Below, in pieces: positions 46,601-57,100 of a stretch of 64,000 nucleotides of DNA (the stretch's first letter is position 1; every line of letters starts with the position of its first letter). The notes under the pieces are model-generated. The model was not told the origin of the DNA, did not search any database, and saw only the letters and a list, made by a program, of their open reading frames with translations. The DNA is taken from the NCBI GenBank assembly GCA_012845835.1, contig JABAKD010000015.1, forward strand, positions 10,726,845-10,790,844, given 5' to 3'. The translations under genes and the position numbers were made by a program. The stretch is from Undaria pinnatifida. Lineage: Eukaryota; Sar; Phaeophyceae; Laminariales; Alariaceae.

Positions 46601-49600
46601 CTCCGTCTATGGTCACACGATTACGGCCATGCACAAACTGGGTATATAACCACCACCACCACCGCCACCACCACCAGCACCAGGACCAGGACCAGCACCA
46701 CCAGCACCAGCACCATCTCCACGAACATCATCACCGCAAAACAATAGGAAAAGGTTTCAACACAACAGCACAGCATCACTCAACACACCACACCTGTAAG
46801 AGCTGACACGGAAAAATCGTCAAAAACCACGGCCGACTGCTGTACAGCGGGTTGCTGGAGTAAGGGGACACGCTCGGAGCTGCAAGACCAGCGCGCAGCA
46901 CGCTGACACCATACCCGGAGTGCTGTACGCCCCTCCCACAAGCTCGATAATATCGCCATCGTCGTTGTTTGGTCGCCAGTAAAGTCTCTATAAGTGGGTC
47001 CCAAAGCTTTTTACACCAGGAAACCCCATTGCGGCTCATGCATGGCGACAACCCCCACCCCCCCCCCCGACGAAACCCATTTTTATCAAGCGTAAAAGCA
47101 ATTGCTGCTCCGCTCGCCCGTCTCGCGTCGTTTCCGAAAGCATGACCGTCACCGAGCTCGACCTAGCTTCCCCTTTATACCCGAGTCATCCCGCGCTAGG
47201 GGTTGCACTTTCCGTGCCAAAATGTTCATGATCCGGTTGAGCGCCCAAAGCGAGGTAACTACAAGTTATTCTGAAACAAGTATTTACGAGTATGTTTGAT
47301 TTAGGACTACTGTAGTGCAAACAAGTACGCGTTGGCCGGCATGCGCAAGCGAATGCCTTCCAAGTCACGTTTCGGGCGATGGTGAAATATCGAGCTCCTC
47401 AAGTTAGGAGCTCAGAAACTTCTTGGAACCTGCCACACCCCTACCGTGGGCTCAAAAACTTCTTAGAACCTGCTACGCCCCTACCGTGGGAGCTCAAAAA
47501 CTTCTTAGAACCTGCGACGCCCCTACCGTGGGAGCTCAGAAACTTCTTAGAACCTGCTACGCCCCCACCGTGGGAGCTCGGAAACTTCTTAGAATCTGCT
47601 ACGCCCCTACCGTGGGAGCTCAAAAACGTCTTAGAACCTGCTTCACCCCTACCGAGGGAGCTCAGAAACTTCTTAGAACCTGCTACGCCCCTACCGTGGG
47701 AGCTCAGAAACTTCTTAGAACCTGCTATGATCCTACCGTGGGAGCTCAAAAACTTCTTAGAACCTGCTACGCCCCTACCGTGGGAGCTCAGAAACTTCTT
47801 AGAACCTGCTACGCCCCCACCGTGGGAGCTCAGAAACTTCTTAGAATCTGCTACGCCCCTACCGTGGGAGCTCAGAAACTTCTTAGAACCTGCTACACCC
47901 TTACTGAGGGAGCTCAGAAATTTCTTAGAACCTGCTACACCCCTACCGTGGGGAGGTTCACCACCGAAAAAAATTATCCCTCAAAAAAATGGGCCACAGC
48001 AGCAGCAGTGACAAATGCTACGGTACGGTAAAGCTGAACCATTTAAAAGATCATGAATTTAACCCACTTTAAAGCCCCCAAACCCCTCCCTATACTAAAT
48101 CCAAGTAAGGTTGTCCCCAAAAACGGGGTTTCCGGCTGTAAAGGGGTTAAGGAGCTCTCTATACCTCGCCTGAAAAAAAAGCTTGTTTGGAGCAAAACCG
48201 AAACGGGCAACCCGGTGACCAAACTCATGGCCTTCTATAACAGGTACACACCAAAAAAAAAAACAGACTGCAAAAAACAAGAATGGAATTCCGACGAATT
48301 TGGTTCCATAACGCCTTTACAACTGGAAACCCTTTTTTTTTTACAAATTCACTTGAATTTAATATGGGGAGGGGTTTGGGGGCTCTAAAGGGGTTAAGGA
48401 GCCCCGTCAAACGCAGAAAATATTCTGGCCAGGACGAGCTGAACCTCTGTCGTAGCACGCGCCCAGTTCAAACGCCTTTAACCTTTTAGCCACCGCAGTC
48501 CCGACATGGGCAAAACACACCACGCCTTCTACACTAGAGGTTCACCACTTTTTTTCTTTGAACGTTTTTCAATATGGGATCTTAAGACCTCTCCCAAAAC
48601 CCTTAGTTGGAGAAAACTTAAACTACTATCGGATGAAAAATATCAAGGCCCACGTACACAACGAGAATCATGCGGATGAAAAAAATATGACGTACACAAC
48701 AAGAATCATGCCTAAAAAAAAAATGCTTTTTTCCGACGATTTTGGGTTAAGGAGCAACCGTCCTTCAGAAACAATTTTCGCCAAAAAAAGGTATACCTTA
48801 CTACCTCTATCGTAGAACGCCTCACACTTCGAGTTTGACTACGGGATAATTTGCGGAGTTGGAAATGGGTCCAAAAACTTCGCCCACAACAGTTTTGAGG
48901 ACATCAATTAGTGAGGAAAAAAAAGACAAACTAAAAAAAGGGGGTAAGACATGTTATCCGCTCACCCGTTCGCCGTTTCCGAAAACACGACCGTCACCGA
49001 GCCTGCCCAGTTGGTGCTCTTCACGTCGTAGTCCGTGGGCCCAGGCTCGCGCGTCCTATTGGTGGTGACATATATATCCTGCCGAGTAGAAAATGCTAGG
49101 GCTTGAGAGGCGGCTGACGATAAGTCGTAGACTACCTACATACAGCATTTTGGCATTTTGCTGTACATGCGGGGAATATGCGGCCGAACGCCTTTAAAAT
49201 TCGAAATCCGTTCTGTGGGATGAAATACTTGGAATACGCGAGGGTTTTTGGGAGGGGTTAAAAGAAAGGTATGGTTCAGGCAAAAAAAAAACTCTTGAAT
49301 TTGCAGGACCTGTACCTATAGAGTAAATATCCACCACAGGAAACATTTGCTAGATCATGCACATCGCACGGCTCCCACCAGGTAAGCATGAGCTACGAGA
49401 TCATGCAGATCTTTGATGAAGGATCTAGATCATCAAGCAAAGATCAGTGATCTATCTGTCCGAGTTGTGAATACTTCGTAGTGCCAGACAACTGTAACAG
49501 CCGTCTGTTGTCCACCGTGCGTCGGGGTTAGGATGATGACGAGATGCGTGCTACGATGGAGGCGCACCACTTTTTTTCTAACATTACCCCTCAATTTGGG

Positions 49601-52600
49601 AGCTTAAGACCTCTAGCAAAAACTGATTTGGAGGAAAACCAAACTGCTACCTGGTACGTACTACCGGATGAAAAATCCCATGGCCTAGATACACGACAAG
49701 AATTATCATGCAAAAAAACAAAACAAAATTATTTCCGACGATTTTGTGCACCACCACTCTAGGATAGCCCCCCCTTAGCCCCCCCCCCAAAATAAACAGC
49801 GATTTTTTCTTCTTTTTCTTCAACGAACGTTTCATGGGTGGTCGACACGAGGAAGGGTGCCACGAGAAAAACATTTTCACATATTTTCTGGTATGCAAAG
49901 GACTATCGAACGATGACGTTGGGGTGGCATAAAGGCACTTGGATTTGAGGAGGTTCGGCCGGGAGCTAGTTTCAAAACCAGCGACTTCGTTATCAAGAAA
50001 AAATCGGGGGGGGGCTATGGTAGAACGACTCAAAAAAAGAAAAAAAGAAGCTAGTTTCAAAACTAGCGACTTCGCTATCAAGAAAAAATCGGGGGGGGCT
50101 ATGGCAGAACGACTCAAAAAAATACAAAAAAAAGTAGTTTCAAAACTAGCGACTTCGCTATCAAGAAAAAATCGGGGGGGGCTATGGCAGAACGACTCAA
50201 AAAAATACAAAAAAAGTAGTTTCAAAACTAGCGACTTCGCTATCAAGAAAAAATCGGGGGGGGCTATGGTAGAACGACTCAAAAAAATACAAAAAAAAGT
50301 AGTTTCAAAACTAGCGACTTCGCTATCAAGAAAAAATCGGGGGGGGCTATGGTAGAACGACTCAAAAAAATACAAAAAAAGCTAGTTTCAAAACCAGCGA
50401 CTTCGTTATCAAGAAAAAATTGGGGGGGCTATGGTAGAATGACTCGAAAAATACAAGAAAAGCTAGTTTCAAAACCAGCGACTTCGTTATCAAGAAAAAA
50501 TGGGGGGGGGGGGGGGGCTATAGTAGAACGACTAAAAAAAAAAAAGTGCTATACAAGTACAAGTATACCGGGTGAAAAGTCCCATGGCCCAAGTGCACGA
50601 CGAGAATCACGCCAAAAGAAAAATTACCTACCAGCTATATGTATTTCCCACGATTTTGGGGTTAACGAGCCCCGCCATGCAAAAAAACGTTTTTGACCAA
50701 AACGAGCGCTACCTCTATAGCGTAGCACACCCTCGTCATGACTCTCGCCCATGGGCCGTTCCGAGGCGATCGTCCACCAAACACACCCAACTTGACTTGA
50801 CAGGCACAAAACGCACTGAAAAAGAGGCATCCTACGGTTGGGGCTGCGGTTGTCGGATTAACTAATTGTGGGTGACCGGTTGAGCTCCTCAAGCGTGGAC
50901 TTATCGGTTAGCATGATACTAATTTTAGCGTCATACCTGGTAGATGCTACGATAGAGGTATTAAAAGGTATACCTTTTTTTGGCGGAAATGGTTTCTGAA
51001 CGATGGTTGATTCTTAACCCAAAATCGTCGGAAATGGGTCATTATTTTGCGTGATTCTCGTCGTATACCGAGGGCAATGGGACTGTCCTGTCCGGTAGCA
51101 GTTTTGTTTTCCTCCAATTTAGTTTTTCGGGGGACAGGTCGTAAGCTCCCAAATCGAGGGGTAGTATTAAGAAAAAAAGTGCTTCACCTCTACCGTAGCC
51201 CATACGCGTCTTTGCAATTATTGCAAAAAAAAATGTAAAGAACAAAAATATCCCCTGCCGGGTTTTTTTTCACGTTTCCCTCCCCATGAATAAATTATAC
51301 GAAGTATGGATTAAATTGTTAGGGCACAGAACGTTTGTTCAAATGTCTTCGAAATCGTGTTTCGGGTGATGTTGATGTTGACATTGAGCTAGCTCCTCAT
51401 GCTCGGAGCCCAGAAATTTCTTAGAATCTTCTGCACTCCCACCGTGGCACGACTCTCCTGCCGTGCGAGACCCTACCGAAAGCTCATATACTACCTTAGT
51501 TTTGGCACGTCATAGTTCTGGTTTTCAATGACCTGACAGCGTTTATCTACAGACCCATGATCGATCTTTCAAGGGTCTAAACCAAGCGATTTCTACCAGC
51601 GACAGCTATGCTTCGTTTTGCGTTTTGTCGGTGATTCATTTTTAGATCACATGCAGGCGTAGACCCAACGCAACCCTAACCCTAACCTTGACCTTAGCCG
51701 CGACCCCAACCCAGGCTAAGACTACGACCCTTCCCGCGATTTGAATGATCTGAAAAAAAGGTGCCGACCACCTCAAGAAGCGTAAGAACTTTGGTACTTT
51801 TATGTGGTATGTTGGGGGCGGTGAGAACGCGGTGAAGTCTACAGGCGGGGCGCGCTCCCGTTAGTGCCGGTATGTGCCAGCTCAATATACCGGCACTGTT
51901 TAGGGCACCGGCACTATTGGTCAGTGGGTTCCAGTCGTGCCAAGCGATGTCATCGGCACTACAGAGAGCAGTGACATTATCAACCGGCCCTATAGAGGGA
52001 CCCCCACCGCTGTACCATCAAATAACTCCCAATTGTAGTAGTAAAGTAGTCTACAGTAGGGAGACGTATTACTATACCAGCAAAAGGCACTGTTCAACCG
52101 GCACTGTAGAGGAAATACTGATTCATCCCACGGTAGGGGTGCAGCAGATTCTAAAATTTTTCTGAGCTCTAGCAGATTCTAAGAATTTTCTTGAGCTCTC
52201 CTGCTAACATGAGGAGCTAGCTCAATATCAACATCAGCATCACCAGAAGCATGATTTGGAAGGCATTCGTTCGCGCAGCAACCCGACCAGAACGTTTCTA
52301 TGCGCTAGTCCTAAAACAAGCGTACCCACAAAATTATCATACTAACCGATAGCTCCACGCTTGAGGGGGAGCTCAACCAATTAGAACGTCAGAAACACTC
52401 GTAGTTAACCCAAAACTGCAAACTCCATCCTAAGTCGGGAGGAGGAGGACGCGGCTACAAGTATGCGCCCGTAAGGCACAGCAATAGAGTAGGACTCACA
52501 TAGTAGGAGAATGTGAAATAGACAAGGAGGAAATGGATGCGTTAGAGGAGATGAGAAAATTAGACGTATGTGACATGGAAGAGTTTGGTAGGCTAGAGAG

Positions 52601-54019
52601 TAGCGAGAAGACGATCGCTATCCTAGGAGAAAAATGGTGGCCGCAGACGGCGAAACAGGGCGGGGATAGGATAAGCAAACAGTTTCTATGTAGCATATGG
52701 AAGAAACGTAATAAGCGCCCAAATGTTGGAGGTGTCCCTATTAGGAGTAGGAACGGTGCTCCGTCTCGAAAGGGATGCGTAGTCAATGATCAAATGACTA
52801 AGGCAAGCAACAAGTGAGTACGCCCCCCCTCCCCCCACCCACCATGGGATGATTCTACTAGCAATAGGCACTATTCAATCGGCACTGTAGGGAGGCTCCT
52901 AGCAATCGGCACTATTCCACCGGCACTATAGGGGGACTACTGGCAACAGACACTATAGGGGGACTACTGGCAACCGGCACTACAGGGGGACTACTAGCAA
53001 CCGGCACTATAGGGGGACTCCTGGCAACAGGCACTATAGGGGACTACTAGCAACCGGCATCATAGGGGGACCACTGGCATCAGGCACCTTAGGACTACTG
53101 GCAACAGGCACTATAGGGGGACTACTGGAAACCGGCACTACAGCGGGGACTACTGGTAACAGGCACTATAGGGGGACTCCTGGCAATAGGCACTATAGGC
53201 GGACTACTGTCAACAGGCACTATAGGGGGACTACTGGCAACAGACACTATAGGGGGACTGCTGGCAACAGGCATTATAAGGGGACTACTGGCAACAGGCA
53301 CTATAGGGGGACTACTGGCAACCGGCACTATAGGGGGACTACTGGCAACCGGCACTATAGGGGGACTACTGGCAACAGGCACTATAGGGGGACTACTGGC
53401 AACAGGCACTATAGGGGGACTACTGGCAACAGGCACAATAGGGGGACTACTGGCAACCGGCACTATAGGGGGACTACTGGCAACAGGCGCTATAGGGGGC
53501 TACTGGCAACCGGCACTATAGGGGGACTACTGGCAACAAGCACTATTCAACTGGCGCTATGGGGGGACAACAGCACGCTGTACTACTAGACTACAGTCGG
53601 TCGCCCCGGTGGCCTAATGGTTGCCCTCTTATGCCGCTATTACTAGAGTTGGCTCTGGACTGCAAATCCCACGTATAGTTGCAAAAAACGAATACCAAAG
53701 CAATCGACTGCCGAGAGCGCCTAGCAGCGTGGGTAGGCGCACTTCGATGCTGCGAGTCGACGAGGGAAGAAAGAGGACTGAAAATCATTCTCGCGATAAA
53801 ACCGAAAGCCCATACCGTAGCGGGGTATGGGGGGGGGAAGAAGAGTCTACTTGGTGACCTCGGATCTGAGTTACGACTAGGGAGGGAGATTGAGAAAGAA
53901 AAAGTGCGAAGATAGTAGAAGGATGAGCGGATGAGCAACAACAACGTCAACAACAACAACGACAACAACAACGACAACAACGACAACAACGACAACAACG
54001 GCAACAACGACAACAACGA

Positions 54020-54112
<93 letters not shown>

Positions 54113-57100
54113 GTAACCACCTACCTGTTGTCCACCGTCTGTGGGAGTAAGGGTTATGACGATGCTCGCCCAAGGATCGTTCTCGGGCGGTCGTGGGATC
54201 AGCAGCGCATAGTAGTCGAAGCTCCCCTTCGGCACGTATGATGACTGAGGCTGCCCCATCAAGAGATGACCCGGGGTCCTCCACCCGCCGTTCAAAGACG
54301 CCTTTGGAAGACGAACAGCGCAGAGGAGGGGGGGGGGGGGGGGGGGGTTACTCATTTCATGCATAGCCGTAGTTTCAAGACCGTTGGCCCTTGCATACAA
54401 CGCCTGGACAGAGCACGTCCGGTTTTCACCGACCAGGCAGACGTCGCGTACACCAAGCGTGAAGCGCTGTGAGGTGTGCGGTGAGTCGCATGAAGGGCGA
54501 GCTGCATCCTACTATTAATAAAAACCACTTGTGAGGCGAACTTCCGCGGGTTGGCGGGGGGGCGTATTGCTCTCCCTATCACGGGAGGCCGTAGACCCTC
54601 TAATCCCTTTCGAGACGGAGCACCACGGAAGGAGGGGGTGGGGGTGGGGGGGTACTCATTTCATGCACAGTCGTAGTCTTAATACCATAGACCCCCGCAT
54701 CCCTACAATGCGGGGACGGAGGGGGGGGGGAGGGTTAGACGACTACGGCCGCCTCATCAAGAGCTTCCCCGGGGACTTCCACCCACGGTTCAAGGACGCC
54801 TTTACAAGACGAACAGCGCAGGGGGAGGGGTGGGGTTGGGTGGGGGGATGAATCTCCCCCTCTTCAGATCTGCAAGAAAAAATACGAACAAAAAATACAA
54901 ACCACTTGGGATTAGAGTAGGATACTTGCCGCATCCGTAGAAGATCTAGGTGGCGTGAAGAAAAGAGAGACGGGTTGGCTTGTCTTGTCGTCGGTATCGG
55001 GAAATATTGCAAGGGGATGCGCATTGCGAGCGCCGAGAGCAACACGAAGCACGTGTGCCACATGAGGCCAGCTGCGCCCCGCACACAAGGATCGGTAGTC
55101 TTACGTACGTACCGCCTGACACCCAAGATAACACATCCCCTGGGGGCCAATTTTCCAAGCTGATTTTCTCAACCGGACACAAGCAGACCTGTATGGTGTA
55201 GCTGCAGTTTGATCTTGCGGAGACCCCAATGACGTATGTGCACGCCACGTCTGCCTTAGCGTCGGGGGTGCAAAACTGGGACAACTCTTCGCTCTATCGA
55301 AAAGAAGGGGAGCAAAAAAGGTAAACGGGCGAAAAAAAAAGGGACGGAAAGAAAGAAACGGGCGAAAAAAAACGGACGGAAAGAAAGAAACGGGCGAAAA
55401 AGGAAAGGGGGCGGGTGGCAGAGAGACGGGTCCATGTAAGCCGTACTGTTCCACACGTGAGATATTCCCCCCGACCCCTCTTAGATGTACACGCTTCCGG
55501 ACAAGACGATACAAAAAAGTCCCAAAAACACAAAACACATACGGAAGCAAGAACAGAAAAAAAAAGACAAAAACGGAAAAAGACAAAACAAGACAGAACA
55601 AAACAAAACAAAATAAAACAAAAAACAATAATAAACTTAAACACAGACTTTTTTTTTTCTTTTTTTTTTTTATCCTCCGGCGGATGGGGAAAAATAAAGC
55701 TTTAGCTCACCACACTTCCACGTATTTTCATACGCGTCGTGTGTCGATTTAACTCAGCTGCTTTCGCAGCCCAACGCTAGCTGGCGCACCTAAACACAAA
55801 CACAACGCAGATAGAGAGCGAAAAATCTCTCCCACGACTCCCTCCCCCATCCCAGCCAAGCATGCCTCGCTTGTCTTGTTCAGAGTCTATCCGCGTTCAC
55901 GTCGAAGTGCAGAACGGATAAGGGAGGGCGAGCGGCGTTTGAGCCGCCCCGCGAAGAAGGCGCTCGAACGAAGCCATTTGACCGAAAATTCCAGTCCCGA
56001 GAATCGCACACTGAGGCCGAGAGGGAAAAAACTCCTGACCGAATCCCTCCCCAAAAGAATGATCATATATATAAATTTATATGGTCTATGTGATCTATAT
56101 AGTCTATATGAACTATGTGATCTATATGATCTATATGATCTAAGTGACCTACATCATCTATATGATCTGTATGAGGTGTGAAAAAACTCCCTTAGAGAAA
56201 CAAGGAAGTGAAACCCGATGAACAACTCCATGGCCCAGGCATACCACGAGCGCCACCGTAAAAAAACATATGGAATCGGATCTATGGTCATACGATTACG
56301 GCTATGCATGAAATTAGTACACCTCCCGCCCCCCGCCCCCCCCGGATGCCTTACCTGCATGTGAAGCGTGTCTCCGCCAAAGCTAAGACCCTGCCACGTG
56401 AAGTTTTGCTGGGTCGGCATTGAGAGCCCGTCCGGGTCCTTCAGCGACACGAACATGTCCGGATCTCCGTAAAACGGATCAATAGCAATGGACAGGTCTG
56501 TGGCATTTTCCTCCACAGCGATGCTGAAGTATCTGCCATTTTACAAAATCATCGCAAACACGTCAGCTGGGACCCCTGTGCATGTCGACTCCAGCTCCCA
56601 AAACAGCACCGACCGTTAAGCCATCAATCCCGGAGGGGAAAAAAAACTCACCGCATGTGAGATCCATAAACGACACCGACCGCCAAGCCGCAAACATTGG
56701 AGGATAAATTCACTCGAAGAAAAGATATTCAGTAAACGCCATCATAATGCTTAAAGGGACGGACAATTCATCGTATATCAGGTTAATCCTGCACCGGCTG
56801 TACGGACAGTTCATGCTCTAGCCGAAAACATTGCAGGGCAAATCAACTCACCGCAAATCAGATTTGTCCTGCAGCATCTGCACGGGGAGTCCATCTTCTA
56901 GCTGAAGGACGTCCTCGTGGCTCGCCGCTAGCACTCGAAACTGCGTCGCAGAAGTGGCGTTAACCAACACCATCAACTGTTCATAGAGAGCAGGGGCGAA
57001 AAGCGACGCGATCTGTTAGCGCTAACTCTTAGCACATCGAACCGACCACGACATGCATACTGTTGTAGATCATGTAGATCGTACATCAGCCGTTACGGCG

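Noticed and set aside
46794-46879. An 86-nt minus-strand segment with good splice sites (CTTGCAG ... CTTACAG|GTGTGG) reading SERVPLLQQPAVQQSAVVFD DFSVSALT
   Set aside because: Including it between exons 8 and 9 breaks the reading phase, whereas exon 8 joins exon 9 directly in phase and gives the expected strand order. It may be a lost or alternative exon.
47379-48011. 210-codon plus-strand frame with a 14-residue repeat
   Set aside because: It is the translation of a 42-bp minisatellite whose unit is part of a dispersed non-coding repeat.
50000-50532. Regular repeats that might be a CRISPR array
   Set aside because: Units are head-to-tail copies without unique spacers, in a eukaryotic context and derived from a MITE end.
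54347-54545. Suspicion that the short poly(C) family derives from 5S rRNA
   Set aside because: Only a short TACGGCCATRC-like string is shared; the rest does not align with 5S rRNA.
54990-55100. Segment AGLMWHTCFVLLSALAMRIP as a possible exon after exon 5
   Set aside because: No acceptor in phase; the strong acceptor at 54,870 gives a phase-compatible alternative.
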